A stretch of 43,223 nucleotides of DNA from Opitutaceae bacterium (GTDB lineage: Bacteria > Verrucomicrobiota > Verrucomicrobiia > Opitutales > Opitutaceae). A model generated the notes under the pieces. It was not told where the DNA came from. It saw nothing but the letters and a program-made list of their open reading frames with translations, and ran no database searches. Shown piece after piece: positions 25,194 through 33,930 of the stretch; the stretch's first letter is position 1, and the number at the start of each line of letters is the position of its first letter. The stretch lies in NCBI GenBank assembly GCA_028280945.1, contig JANQKV010000057.1, positions 1-43,223 of the forward strand. Reading direction: 5' to 3'. Made by a program: the position numbers and the translations under genes.

Positions 25194-28100
25194 TCATGCT
25201 TGGACCGGAGCGACATTGGCAGGTTCGCCGGGTTGGTCCTCGATGGGCTTCGGCGCTGCGCGGCGTTGCAGCAGGGCGTAGAAGACGGGCGTGAGGAAGA
25301 GACTGAAGAGGGTGACGCCGATCATGCCGCTGAAGACGGCCACGCCCATGGCACCGCGCATTTCGGCGCCTGCACCGGTGGCGGCGGCGAGCGGGTAGAC
25401 ACCGGCGATGAAGGCGATGCTGGTCATCAGGATGGGACGCAGACGCAGGCGGGCGGCTTCGACGGCAGCATCGAAGGCGGAACGGCCTTGGTGCTGAAGT
25501 TCGTGGGCAAACTCGACGATGAGGATGGCATTCTTGGCAGCCAGGCCGACCAATACCACGAGTCCGATTTGGGTGAAGAGGTTGTTACTGCCGTCGAGCA
25601 GCCAGACGCCGGTGAGGGCGGCCACTCCAGTGAGCGGGGCGATGAGCAGCACGGCGAGGGGCAGCTTGAAGCTCTCATACTGGGCCGCCAGGACCATGAA
25701 CATGAGGAGCACGGCGAGAGGCAGCACGAGGTAGCCGGTGGTGCCGGCGAGGTTCTTTTGAAAGGTCAATTCGGTCCACTCCATCGTGATGCCGGGAGGC
25801 AGGGTGGCGGCGGCAATCTCGGCGATCGCGCGCTCGGCTTGACCGGAGCTGAAGCCCGGGGCGGGAACCCCATTGATGTCCGCGGCGGGGAAGCCGTTGT
25901 AACGCATCACGCGGTCGGGGCCGTAGGTCTCGGTGACGTCGACCAGAGCGGACAGCGGAATCATGTCGCCAGCGGCGTTGCGGGTGCGGAGCAGTCCAAT
26001 ATCGGAGGGTTCGTCGCGATAGGGCGCGTCGGCTTGGACGACCACCTGATAGGTGCGGCCGAACCGGTTGAAGTCGTTGACGTAGATCGAGCCCAGGTTG
26101 GCCTGCATCGTTTCGAAGAGGGCTCCGAGGTTGACGCCCTGGGCCTTGGCGCGGGCCCGGTCCACGTCGGCGAAGAGTTGAGGCACGTTGACCGTGTAGC
26201 TGGTGAACATGCCGGCGAGCTCGGGGCGTTGGTAGGCGGCGGCGAGAAAATCCTGGGTTGCGGCGTAAAGGGCGTCGTTGCCCAACCCGGCGCGATCCTG
26301 CAGGTAGAGCTTGAAACCACCGGTGGTGCCCAGGCCGTTGACCGGAGGTGGCGGGAAGATTGCGATGAAGGCGTCCTGGATGGCACCGAACTGTTGCTGG
26401 AGGGCGCCGGCGATGGCCTTGCCGGATTGGTCCTCGCGCTGGCGTTCCTCAAAGGACTTGAGCGTTACAAAAACGATGCCTGCGTTCGGCGAGTTGGTGA
26501 AGCCGTTGATCGAGAGACCGGGGAAGGCGACGGCGCTTTCGACGTCCGGATGGGCCAGGGCGATCTCACCCATGCGACGCATCACATCGTCGGTGCGCTC
26601 GAGGGAGGCGCCATCGGGGAGTTGGGCGAAGGAGACGAGGTATTGCTTGTCCTGGGTGGGCACGAAACCAGTGGGAATCTCCTTGAATAACACGCCGGAC
26701 AGGCCGAGCAGGAGCAGGTAGGCGACGAGGGCGATGCCGGTGCGGCGGATGAGACGGGCCACGCCGGCGGAGTAGCGTTGGCTGGCCCAGTTGAAGAAGC
26801 GGTTAAAGGGGCGGAAGAACCAACCGAAGGCGAAATCGAGAACGCGGCTGAGACGATCTTTCGGAGCCTGGTGGTCTTTGAGCAGCAGCGCGGCGAGGGC
26901 GGGAGACAGCGTCAGTGAGTTGATGGTGGATATGACGGTGGAGATCGCGATGGTGATGGCGAACTGCTGGAAGAATTGGCCCGTAAGTCCCGGCACGAAC
27001 GCGGTGGGCACGAACACGGCGATGAGGACCAGCGAGGTGGCGACGATGGGGCCGGTGACCTCCCTCATGGCGCGTTTGGTGGCCTCGATGGGTTTGAGGC
27101 CGAGGGCGATGTTTCGCTCCACGTTTTCGACCACAACGATGGCGTCGTCGACCACGATGCCGATGGCGAGGACCAGCCCAAAGAGCGACAGGGCGTTGAT
27201 CGAGAAACCGAGCGCGTGCATCGCGGCAAAGGTGCCGATGAGAGAGACGGGAACGGCGGCCAGCGGGATGATCGAAGCGCGCCAGGTTTGCAGGAAAACC
27301 AGCACCACAATGACCACGAGCAGCACGGCTTCGAGCAGGGTATGGACCACGCTCTCAATCGAATCGCGCACGAATACGGTGGGGTCGTAGACAATCGAGT
27401 AGTCGAGACCTTCGGGGAAGGACTGCTTCAGCTCGACCATGGTGGCGCGGACGGAATCGGATACGGCGATGGCGTTGCTGCCCGGGAGTTGGAAGATGGG
27501 CAGGGCGACGGCGGGCTTGTTGTCGAGGAGGGAACGAAGGGCGTAATCGTTGGCGCCGAGTTCGATCCGCGAGACATCGCGCAGGAGCACCCGGGCATCA
27601 CCTTGGCCGGGCACGGTCTTGACGATGATTTCGCCGAATTCGGCTTCGTCGAGCAGGCGCCCCTGGGCGTTGATGAGGAGTTGGTTGGCGGAGGCGGCGG
27701 AGACGGGCTGGGCGCCGATCGTGCCGGCAGCAACCTGGACGTTTTGCTCCCGGATGGCCGCAACGACGTCACTCGCGGTGAGGTTGCGGGCGGCGAGCTT
27801 GTGCGGATCGAGCCAAACGCGCATGGCGTAGTCGCCGGAACCGAAGACGTTTACCTGACCGACGCCGGGGATGCGGGCCAGCGTGTCACGCACCTGCAGG
27901 GTGGCGTAGTTGCGCACGTAGACATCGTCGTATCGATTATCTGGTGACGTGAGGTGCACGACCATGGTCAGGTCGGGCGAGGCCTTCACCGTGGTGACGC
28001 CGAGGCGGCGGACATCTTCGGGCAGTTTGGGCAAGGCTTGGGCGACGCGGTTCTGCACCTGGACTTGGGCGGTATCGAGGTCGGTGCCGATGCGGAACGT

Positions 28101-28382
28101 AACCGTGAGGGTGAGCACCCCGTCGGCCGTGCTTTGCGAGAACGTGTAGAGGGAGTTTTCGACCCCGTTGATCGATTGCTCCAAGGGAGCGGCGACGGTG
28201 TCGGCGATGACTTGCGGGTTGGCTCCCGGGTAGGTTGCCCGGACGACCACGGTCGGTGGCACAACTTCGGGATACTGGGAGACGGGCAATTGGAAGAGAG
28301 AGATGGCTCCGACGATCAGGATAAGGAGCGAGACGACACCCGCAAAGATGGGGCGCTTGATGAAGAAATCGGAGAAGTTCAT
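25194..28382 (-). CDS. RND multidrug efflux pump subunit (AcrB/MexB-like, HAE-1)
   Basis: 1062 residues, the usual size for HAE-1 pumps. Start MNFSDFFIKRPIFAGVVSLL is typical. Porter-domain motif GSGDYAMRVWLDP is at 181-193. The proton-relay aspartates are Asp412-Asp413 in GIVVDDAIVVVEN (TM4), with the TM10 lysine in AAKNAILIVEFA near 935-945. Twelve membrane helices and two large periplasmic loops are evident. It exchanges protons for hydrophobic or amphiphilic drugs, working as a trimer with the adaptor and outer membrane factor encoded on either side. A 107-bp gap with a strong stem-loop separates it from the adaptor gene. Expression is probably controlled by the TetR protein upstream. Confidence 0.95.
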   Translation of the reverse strand: MNFSDFFIKRPIFAGVVSLLILIVGAISLFQLPVSQYPEVVPPTVVVRATYPGANPQVIADTVAAPLEQSINGVENSLYTFSQSTADGVLTLTVTFRIGTDLDTAQVQVQNRVAQALPKLPEDVRRLGVTTVKASPDLTMVVHLTSPDNRYDDVYVRNYATLQVRDTLARIPGVGQVNVFGSGDYAMRVWLDPHKLAARNLTASDVVAAIREQNVQVAAGTIGAQPVSAASANQLLINAQGRLLDEAEFGEIIVKTVPGQGDARVLLRDVSRIELGANDYALRSLLDNKPAVALPIFQLPGSNAIAVSDSVRATMVELKQSFPEGLDYSIVYDPTVFVRDSIESVVHTLLEAVLLVVIVVLVFLQTWRASIIPLAAVPVSLIGTFAAMHALGFSINALSLFGLVLAIGIVVDDAIVVVENVERNIALGLKPIEATKRAMREVTGPIVATSLVLIAVFVPTAFVPGLTGQFFQQFAITIAISTVISTINSLTLSPALAALLLKDHQAPKDRLSRVLDFAFGWFFRPFNRFFNWASQRYSAGVARLIRRTGIALVAYLLLLGLSGVLFKEIPTGFVPTQDKQYLVSFAQLPDGASLERTDDVMRRMGEIALAHPDVESAVAFPGLSINGFTNSPNAGIVFVTLKSFEERQREDQSGKAIAGALQQQFGAIQDAFIAIFPPPPVNGLGTTGGFKLYLQDRAGLGNDALYAATQDFLAAAYQRPELAGMFTSYTVNVPQLFADVDRARAKAQGVNLGALFETMQANLGSIYVNDFNRFGRTYQVVVQADAPYRDEPSDIGLLRTRNAAGDMIPLSALVDVTETYGPDRVMRYNGFPAADINGVPAPGFSSGQAERAIAEIAAATLPPGITMEWTELTFQKNLAGTTGYLVLPLAVLLMFMVLAAQYESFKLPLAVLLIAPLTGVAALTGVWLLDGSNNLFTQIGLVVLVGLAAKNAILIVEFAHELQHQGRSAFDAAVEAARLRLRPILMTSIAFIAGVYPLAAATGAGAEMRGAMGVAVFSGMIGVTLFSLFLTPVFYALLQRRAAPKPIEDQPGEPANVAPVQA

Positions 28383-28415
28383 GGCAGGAAGGGAGGAGCA
28401 GAGGCTGGAGGGGAT

Positions 28416-28453
28416 GACGCGCGGGCAAGGCAGTAGCCTTGGTGCCGCGCGTC
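28416..28453 (-). other. Long intercistronic stem-loop between adaptor and pump genes
   Basis: GACGCGCGG (28416-28424) pairs with CCGCGCGTC (28445-28453), and inside it CAAGGC (28426-28431) pairs with GCCTTG (28436-28441) around an AGTA loop. Fifteen base pairs with one small internal loop and no T-tract suggest an mRNA-stability or processing element rather than a terminator. Confidence 0.5.
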
Positions 28454-28489
28454 GCGGCAGTTTTGAACGAGGAGGAGGACGGGGTGGAG

Positions 28490-29680
28490 TTACCGCTGAG
28501 CGAGGCTCACGCCGGTGGATGAAACGGAGGCAGGAATTTCAAGCTGAGCCATCACGGTCATGCCCGGGCGGACGCGTTGCAGGCCGTTGACGATGACGTG
28601 TTCCCCGGCCTGAAGGCCGGCCTGGATGATGCGCTTGCCATCAACCAAGCCACCGAGCTCGACCGCCCGGTAGGCGGTCTGGCCGTTGGCATCGACGGTA
28701 AGCACGAATTTCTGGCTTTGATCCGTGCCGATGGCGCGATCACTGATGAGCAAGGTCGGACTGGCGGCACTCAAAGGAATCCGAACCCGGGCATACAGAC
28801 CCGGAATGAGCGCCTGGTCGGTGTTGGGGAATACCATCCGGACGAGCAGGGTGCCGGTGGCGGGCGAGACGCGGTTGTCCGTGCTCTCGATGTAGCCGCG
28901 ACGAGGGAAGCCGGTCTCGTCGTCGAGTTGGAGCTCAACCGGAATGTTGCCGTGGGCATCGCGTTGCAGCCGGCCCTCGCGGAGCAGGCGTTGAAACTTC
29001 AGCACGGTGGCCTCGGCGACGTCCGCATACACGTGGGTTTCGCCGATGGATACGAGGGTGGTGAGCGGGGTGGCGGGAGATACCAGATTGCCTGCAGTCA
29101 CCAGGGCGCGGGAGACGCGGCCATCGATGGGGGCGCGAATCTCGGTGCGTTCGAGTTGCAGGTTGGCGTCGGCCAATGCGGCCCGGGCCGCCAGCACCTC
29201 CGCGGCGGCTTCGGTGGCGCGGGACCGTCGCAGATCCGCCTCCTGGGCGCTGATGGCTTCGCGGTGGAAAAGCTCTTCGGCCCGGCTGGCTTCACGAGCA
29301 TTGGTATCGGCGATGGCTTCGGCGCGAGCGACCGCCGCCTGGGCAGCGGCTTGGGCAGCGGCGTATTCGCGAGAATCGAGGGTGAAGAGCAGGTCACCGG
29401 CGTTCACGGTTTGACCGGCTTGGAAATGAACTTCGAGCAGTCGCCCGGCGACCTCGGCTCGGAGGTCGACGAATTCGGTCGCCTCCACCCGGGCCGTGAG
29501 TTCCTCACTGACGACCATAGTGCGTTCTTCGACGGGGGAGATGGTGACGACGGGTGCGGCGGGAGCAGCGGCGGCAAGAGCGTCTTCCTGTTGGGCAGCG
29601 TTGAGGTGGAAGGCAATTGGCGTGGCGAGGGCGATGGCTGCGAGGGCGGTGCCTGCGATGATAAGTTTACGACGTTTCAT
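28490..29680 (-). CDS. RND efflux periplasmic adaptor (membrane fusion protein)
   Basis: 396 residues. An N-terminal hydrophobic segment (about 5-24) without lipobox cysteine acts as signal or anchor. Order of parts: barrel strand VTISPVEERTMVVSEELTARVEATEFVDLR, lipoyl half-motif VAGRLLEVHFQAGQTVNAGDLLFTLD (about 77-102), a short Ala-rich coiled-coil hairpin (about 105-170), the second lipoyl half RTEIRAPIDGRVSRALVTAGNLVS, then beta-barrel and membrane-proximal domains ending in PGMTVMAQLE. This is the AcrA/MexA type that bridges the pump to the outer membrane channel. It is the first gene of the operon and has an unusually long leader of about 118 bp from the operator. Confidence 0.92.
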   Translation of the reverse strand: MKRRKLIIAGTALAAIALATPIAFHLNAAQQEDALAAAAPAAPVVTISPVEERTMVVSEELTARVEATEFVDLRAEVAGRLLEVHFQAGQTVNAGDLLFTLDSREYAAAQAAAQAAVARAEAIADTNAREASRAEELFHREAISAQEADLRRSRATEAAAEVLAARAALADANLQLERTEIRAPIDGRVSRALVTAGNLVSPATPLTTLVSIGETHVYADVAEATVLKFQRLLREGRLQRDAHGNIPVELQLDDETGFPRRGYIESTDNRVSPATGTLLVRMVFPNTDQALIPGLYARVRIPLSAASPTLLISDRAIGTDQSQKFVLTVDANGQTAYRAVELGGLVDGKRIIQAGLQAGEHVIVNGLQRVRPGMTVMAQLEIPASVSSTGVSLAQR

Positions 29681-29734
29681 TTGAGTGAGGATGAGTGAGT
29701 TGAGTTCTGATTGAATGGGTTGGGAAAATGGTGC

Positions 29735-29791
29735 TCAGGCGGTAACGGCGTTGACGAAAGAGTTGTTGTTGAGGTGGGTGGGCTGTTTCAT
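29735..29791 (-). CDS. Possible 18-residue leader peptide in front of the efflux operon
   Basis: An ATG-started small frame, MKQPTHLNNNSFVNAVTA then TGA, begins 6 bp downstream of the TetR-type operator and ends 54 bp before the adaptor gene. There is no convincing ribosome binding site and the frame could be chance. It is listed because a small frame between operator and first gene may act in translation-coupled control. Confidence 0.2.
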   Translation of the reverse strand: MKQPTHLNNNSFVNAVTA

Positions 29792-29797
29792 GGTGGT

Positions 29798-29821
29798 TTG
29801 ACTAGTTGACTATTTAGTAAA
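29798..29821. promoter_or_regulatory. TetR operator candidate of the efflux operon
   Basis: TTGACT at 29798-29803 is followed by TTGACT-ATTT-AGTAAA at 29806-29821, an imperfect palindrome with one mismatch. The sequence CTAGTTGACT-R-TTTAGT is shared with the site in front of tetR (30509-30525), which supports control of both by the same regulator. Confidence 0.65.
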
Positions 29822-29832
29822 GGGATTGGGTC

Positions 29833-29856
29833 AAAAAAAGCGCACGAAACGTGCGC
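29833..29856 (-). terminator. Intrinsic terminator of the tetR gene
   Basis: GCGCACG (29840-29846) and CGTGCGC (29850-29856) form a perfect 7-bp stem with an AAA loop. Seven adenines at 29833-29839 give a U-tract on the minus strand. It lies 26 bp beyond the tetR stop and separates tetR from the efflux operon. Confidence 0.85.
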
Positions 29857-29882
29857 AGAGGTTTGGGTTGATGAACCCGGAA

Positions 29883-30497
29883 CTAGGTCGCCGCAGGAAC
29901 AGGAAGTTTAAGCAGATTCAACCCGAGCTGAGGCAGGTTCTTAAGCAGGGTGATGTCATTCATGATCCGTGCCTGGGTGACCAGTCCATCGATCAGGCCG
30001 AAAAGAGCGGTGGCGGTGGCGGCCGGATCGCATTCGGGCATGTCCCCGGAGGCGATGGCATCACGGATGGCGGACTCATAGTAGCGGCGTTTGCGCGCGA
30101 AAACCTCGCGAATGGCGTCGGCGACAAGGTGTTTATTGCCCGTGGAGACCTCGTTGCCCACGGAGCAAACGGGACACCCCATGACTTTGCCGTGTTCTTC
30201 CACGGCTTGCTCCTGCCAAGCTACAAGCGCTTCAAGGTAGTCATTGAATCGCTGGGCCGGTTCCTTGTCCATTGACAGATGGCGGTCGAGAAAAGGTTTT
30301 GTCTCGTTCCTCCACATCTCTTCGATCGCGGCGACCGCGAGTTCGGCCTTGCCGGGGAAAAAGTAATAGAAGCTCCCTTTGCGGACATCAGCGCGCTTGC
30401 AGATTTCGTCGATGGTGACCGAGCCGTAGCTTTCTTCCCAGATCAGGTCGATCGCGGCAGTCATCATGCGTTGCTTTGAGTCGGAGCTGCGTTTCAT
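29883..30497 (-). CDS. TetR/AcrR-family regulator of the efflux operon
   Basis: 204 residues. The N-terminal helix-turn-helix (about 8-52) reads RMMTAAIDLIWEESYGSVTIDEICKRADVRKGSFYYFFPGK, a close match to the family consensus. The ligand domain contains MGCPVCSVGNEVS, with Cys108 and Cys111 in the place where many relatives (AefR/YxaF-like) have a single cysteine in GCLxGN. The pair could sense electrophiles or oxidants, as proposed for cysteine-containing TetR proteins such as NemR; this is inference. The gene lies upstream of the pump operon in the same orientation but has its own terminator. Matching operator palindromes at 30513-30528 and 29806-29821 indicate autorepression plus repression of the pump. 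Confidence 0.92.
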   Translation of the reverse strand: MKRSSDSKQRMMTAAIDLIWEESYGSVTIDEICKRADVRKGSFYYFFPGKAELAVAAIEEMWRNETKPFLDRHLSMDKEPAQRFNDYLEALVAWQEQAVEEHGKVMGCPVCSVGNEVSTGNKHLVADAIREVFARKRRYYESAIRDAIASGDMPECDPAATATALFGLIDGLVTQARIMNDITLLKNLPQLGLNLLKLPVPAAT

Positions 30498-30512
30498 GGT
30501 GCGAAGAACTAG

Positions 30513-30528
30513 TTGACTGTTTAGTCAA
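30513..30528. promoter_or_regulatory. TetR autoregulatory operator candidate
   Basis: TTGACT-GTTT-AGTCAA is a perfect palindrome with 6-bp arms, 16 bp upstream of the tetR ATG. On the minus strand its TTGACT can also serve as a -35 element, so binding would block the promoter. It matches the site before the efflux operon except for two bases. Confidence 0.7.
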
Positions 30529-31051
30529 TTGACAAGCGTGAATTTGAGTTTTTTTCGAAATGAGTCGGAAAACGGACTCCGCGAAGACCGGGATGGACCG
30601 CTCGGATTCCGCGGCTAAGAAAGGAGGAAAGGGTGTGTCCCATTGCCCGCTGGACAGAGAACTCCCTCGCTTGGACTTTTTGCCGCCGGTTTTGGGTTCC
30701 CTACGTCCACGAAAGCGAGGAGGCAGGCCGAGGGAGGTCACAAAAGAGAACGAAGATAAACGAAATCACCCAGTGGGTTTATGATGGATTTGCATCTGCG
30801 GTCGCTGCGAAATCTACGGCCCAAAATACCATGGGCTTGGCGATGGGTTTTTCCAAGAGGACGCGCATTGTCCGCTGGTCTTGGTGCACTATCGCGTCCT
30901 TTCGTGGGGGAAATCTGGATACAGTCGATCGGGTGAAATTTCAGTTCGAGTCGCCCTGGTTTGGCGAGGTGATAAACGATCGAATCAGCCGTTCCGACTG
31001 GAACTTTGGGGCGCTCGTGCTACGGTGCTTTCCAATCGGTTACCCCGCCGC
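30529..31051. other. About 520 bp without a supportable gene
   Basis: Open frames here have no recognisable domain, poor codon pattern and no ribosome site, and their products look like translated non-coding DNA. A hairpin CCAAGA/TCTTGG with inner GGAC/GTCC lies at 30853-30884. The stretch presumably holds promoters for the gene at 31052. No RNA gene was recognised. Confidence 0.6.
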
Positions 31052-31831
31052 ATGCAATCCCACTTGTATCTCAGCCTCATTCCCGAGGCGCTCATCCTCT
31101 CTCAACTCGCCCCCGCCGAATTCGGTCGCTATCTCGCGACGGGATCGAAGCGCCAGATCGAAGGCCCCGCCGTCTTTATGGAGGTCGATCTCGGCGCCGA
31201 CTTGGAAGCATTCCGACTCGGCGAGGCCCTTGAACGCCTGGTCGCCCATGCCGATGGTTCGCCCCGCCGCTCGGTTTATGTATCGATCCACGACGTGCTG
31301 GAACGCGTGCCGCTCTCGGCGCTGCTCAAGGCGTATTTGACGACTCCAGCGGGCATCACTCTGGAGCTTGATCCGGCGGAGTGGTCGCCGAAGGACGGCA
31401 ACGAGGCCAACTTCCTTTACCAGGAACTGGGTCCGGTTTACCCCCGGGTCGCCAGTCGACTTCGGCCCAGGGATTTCTGCGCGTCCGTCACCGATCCCGC
31501 GGCGTTTGTCTCCGTCCCGGCGATCGCCTTCATTGACTTGCAGATTGGCGGCCTGGCCTACCGGCCGGAGCGGCCCGACGTGCCCGGCACCCCGTATTCA
31601 CAATCTGAGCACATTCGCGAGTGCCTGGCGTCATTGGACGATGAAGGCAAAAAGCCGACCAAGATCGTCAACCGCGGCCTGCGTCCCGATCTGTTGTTTT
31701 ATCTCGTGCGCAGCGGCCTGTTCGTGGGTGGCCAAGGCGAGATGAAGTATTTCCCGTTGCCCGATCCTGATACCATCGAGTCCGACCACCACCTCTGGTG
31801 GCACTCCGCCCGGGCGATGAAGGGCTATTAA
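31052..31831 (+). CDS. Uncharacterised cytosolic protein
   Basis: 259 residues from the ATG at 31052. The open frame extends 57 codons upstream, but that part (rich in Arg and Trp without pattern) looks non-coding. There is no signal peptide or membrane segment. It begins MQSHLYLSLIPEALILSQLAPAEF and looks like an alpha/beta protein; notable segments are GPAVFMEVDL, FVSVPAIAFIDLQIGGLA and RPDLLFYLVRSGLF. The composition and codon use are those of a real gene. I do not recognise the family. It lies 62 bp before the membrane pyrophosphatase on the same strand, with a GC hairpin in the gap, so co-transcription is possible. Confidence 0.7.
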   Translation: MQSHLYLSLIPEALILSQLAPAEFGRYLATGSKRQIEGPAVFMEVDLGADLEAFRLGEALERLVAHADGSPRRSVYVSIHDVLERVPLSALLKAYLTTPAGITLELDPAEWSPKDGNEANFLYQELGPVYPRVASRLRPRDFCASVTDPAAFVSVPAIAFIDLQIGGLAYRPERPDVPGTPYSQSEHIRECLASLDDEGKKPTKIVNRGLRPDLLFYLVRSGLFVGGQGEMKYFPLPDPDTIESDHHLWWHSARAMKGY

Positions 31832-31861
31832 GTTTCCCGTTTCCCTAACCCCGATAATTAC

Positions 31862-31878
31862 CCGTCCGCGAGGCGGGT
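31862..31878 (+). other. GC-rich hairpin in the leader of the pyrophosphatase gene
   Basis: CCCGTC and GGCGGG pair (one G-U) around CGCGA, ending about 16 nt before the hppA ATG. No Shine-Dalgarno sequence is evident there, so the hairpin may influence translation start. There is no U-tract, so termination is unlikely. Confidence 0.3.
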
Positions 31879-31893
31879 GAACCCCGTTATTCT

Positions 31894-33897
31894 ATGCAGA
31901 GTCTTCACATCATCGCGCCAGTGCTGGGCCTCGTTGGCCTGGCAGTGGCTGGGATTTTGTTTTTTCGCCTTCGGTCGGCTTCAGGCGGCGACGGCAAAGT
32001 GGCTGCCATCGGCGCGCAGATTCATCAAGGCGCGATGTTGTTCATGCGGCGTGAACTGCGGCTGATCGTGCTCTTTGGCGTCGTGGTGGGCGGCTTGCTG
32101 ATCTTCAAGGATCCGTGGGAATCGCTGGCGTTTTTCCTGGGGGCGGCGGCTTCTTCGCTCGCGGGCTGGATTGGTATGTATACGGCTACCCACATCAATG
32201 TGCGCACGACGGTTGCGGCACACGAGCAGGGGTCCGGGGCGGCGCTGACCACGGCGTTTTTTGGCGGCTCCATCATGGGTCTCACCGTCGCTTCAATGGG
32301 GCTTCTGGGCGTCGGTGGCCTTTTCCTGTTTTTTGGCGAAACCGAAAAGGACGTGCACGTGATCCATGGCTTCGCGATGGGAGCTTCGCTGGTGGCGATC
32401 TTCTTCCGGGTGGGAGGCGGTATCTTCACGAAAGCTGCGGATGTGGGGGCCGACCTGGTTGGCAAGGTGGAGTCCGGCATTCCGGAGGATGACCCGCGCA
32501 ACCCGGGGGTGATTGCCGACAACGTGGGCGACAACGTGGGGGACGTCGCGGGCATGGGCTCCGACTTGTTTGAATCCTACTGCAATTCGATGATCGCCTC
32601 GATGGCCATTGCCGCGACGCTGGCGGCGGGGCAATGGGATCTCATCGCGTCGAATCGCGTCGACCTGATGTTCCTGCCGCTGGCACTGGCGACCACGGGC
32701 CTGCTCTGCTCGTTCATCGGCATCAGCATCGTGAAGGTGTTTTCCGGACTTGAACCGGCGAAGGCCCTGCGCACGGGTACCATGAGTGCGGCGTTGTTGT
32801 TTGTGCTGGCGGCGGCCGGGGTCATCACGATGGCCGACGTCAGCCTCAAGGTCTGGGTATGCGTGCTGCTGGGCTCCATTGGCGGCATCACCATTGGCCT
32901 GGCAACCGAGCACTACACGGGAGGGAAACCGATGCGTTCGATCGCTGATTCTTCCAAGACCGGCGTCGCCACCGTGATCATTCGCGGCATGGCCGTGGGC
33001 ATGATGTCGGTGGTGATTCCGCTCGCCGTTGTTGCGCTCGTGCTGATCGGCGCAAGCCACTTTGCCGGCCTGTATGGCGTGGGCATCGCCGCGGTGGGCA
33101 TGATGGCCACGATCGGCATCACCATGAGTATCGATGCCTACGGTCCGATCGCCGACAACGCGGGCGGCATTGCTGAAATGGCGGGCTTGGGCAAGAAGAC
33201 CCGCTCGATCACCGATGCCTTGGATGAAGTGGGCAATACCACGGCCGCGATCGGCAAGGGGTTTGCCATCGGTGCGGCGTCGCTGGCGTCACTCGCGATC
33301 ATCGCGGCGTTCATCAACGTGGTGAAGCTGCACAACGAAGGCTTCCAACTGCTTTTGTCCGATCCGAAGGTCCTTACCGGTGTGTTTATTGGCGGCTTTG
33401 TCCCGTTCCTGGTGAGTTCGCTCACCATGACCGCAGTGGGTGAAGCCGCCCAATCGATGGTCGAGGAAATCCGCCGCCAGTTCCGTGAAATTCCCGGTTT
33501 GTTTGAGGGCACGGGCACGCCCGATTCGGCGTCGTGCGTGCGCATTGCGACCGATGCGGCCATTCAACGCATGATTGCCCCGGCGGCCATTGCCGTGCTC
33601 ACCCCGGTGGCGGTGGGGTTTGGCCTCGGGGCCGCCACGCTTGGTGGCATGTTGATCGGCGCGCTGCTCGGCTGCGTATTGTTGGCGCTGTTTATGGCCA
33701 ACTCCGGCGGTGCCTGGGACAACGCCAAGAAGTATGTCGAGCAGGGCCACTACGGCGGCAAGAACTCCGAGGCCCACAAAGCGTGTGTGGTGGGCGACAC
33801 GGTGGGCGACCCGCTCAAGGACACGTCGGGCCCGTCGATGAACATCCTCATCAACGTGATGTCCATCGTCGCCCTCGTCATCGCGCCGCTGCTCTGA
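31894..33897 (+). CDS. hppA: Membrane-bound ion-translocating pyrophosphatase
   Basis: 667 residues with about sixteen membrane helices. The enzyme hydrolyses cytosolic pyrophosphate and pumps H+ and/or Na+ out. Substrate-site motifs are [20 protein letters not shown] (174-193) and [12 protein letters not shown] (209-220), with the third acidic motif near the C-terminus ([15 protein letters not shown]). [10 protein letters not shown] (447-456) has Ala and Gly where K+-independent enzymes have Lys and Thr, so it should be K+-dependent. The helix-6 glutamate sits in SDLFESY as in Na+-PPases rather than in the plant H+-PPase position, hinting at Na+ transport; that is inference. The first helix is directly at the N-terminus and the start is clear. 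Confidence 0.95.
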   Translation: MQSLHIIAPVLGLVGLAVAGILFFRLRSASGGDGKVAAIGAQIHQGAMLFMRRELRLIVLFGVVVGGLLIFKDPWESLAFFLGAAASSLAGWIGMYTATHINVRTTVAAHEQGSGAALTTAFFGGSIMGLTVASMGLLGVGGLFLFFGETEKDVHVIHGFAMGASLVAIFFRVGGGIFTKAADVGADLVGKVESGIPEDDPRNPGVIADNVGDNVGDVAGMGSDLFESYCNSMIASMAIAATLAAGQWDLIASNRVDLMFLPLALATTGLLCSFIGISIVKVFSGLEPAKALRTGTMSAALLFVLAAAGVITMADVSLKVWVCVLLGSIGGITIGLATEHYTGGKPMRSIADSSKTGVATVIIRGMAVGMMSVVIPLAVVALVLIGASHFAGLYGVGIAAVGMMATIGITMSIDAYGPIADNAGGIAEMAGLGKKTRSITDALDEVGNTTAAIGKGFAIGAASLASLAIIAAFINVVKLHNEGFQLLLSDPKVLTGVFIGGFVPFLVSSLTMTAVGEAAQSMVEEIRRQFREIPGLFEGTGTPDSASCVRIATDAAIQRMIAPAAIAVLTPVAVGFGLGAATLGGMLIGALLGCVLLALFMANSGGAWDNAKKYVEQGHYGGKNSEAHKACVVGDTVGDPLKDTSGPSMNILINVMSIVALVIAPLL

Positions 33898-33904
33898 GCA
33901 GGGC

Positions 33905-33930
33905 AAGGAAGACTGCACTCTCCTTTTCTG
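33905..33930 (+). terminator. Weak terminator candidate after hppA
   Basis: AAGGA (33905-33909) can pair with TCCTT (33921-33925), followed by TTCTG. It lies in the 33-bp gap between the convergent hppA and vapC genes. The stem is only 5 bp. Confidence 0.25.

Noticed and set aside
25143-27947. Long plus-strand frames over the RND pump gene
   Set aside because: Antisense shadows of the pump gene, with biased composition (Gly, Glu, Asp, His) and no recognisable family.
23779-30497. Efflux locus as a mobile resistance island
   Set aside because: No transposase, integrase or direct repeats at the borders, and the composition matches the surroundings.
30560-31051. Plus-strand frames upstream of the unknown 259-residue protein
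   Set aside because: No domain, no ribosome site, and the sequence looks like translated non-coding DNA; the upstream extension of the unknown protein was dropped for the same reason.
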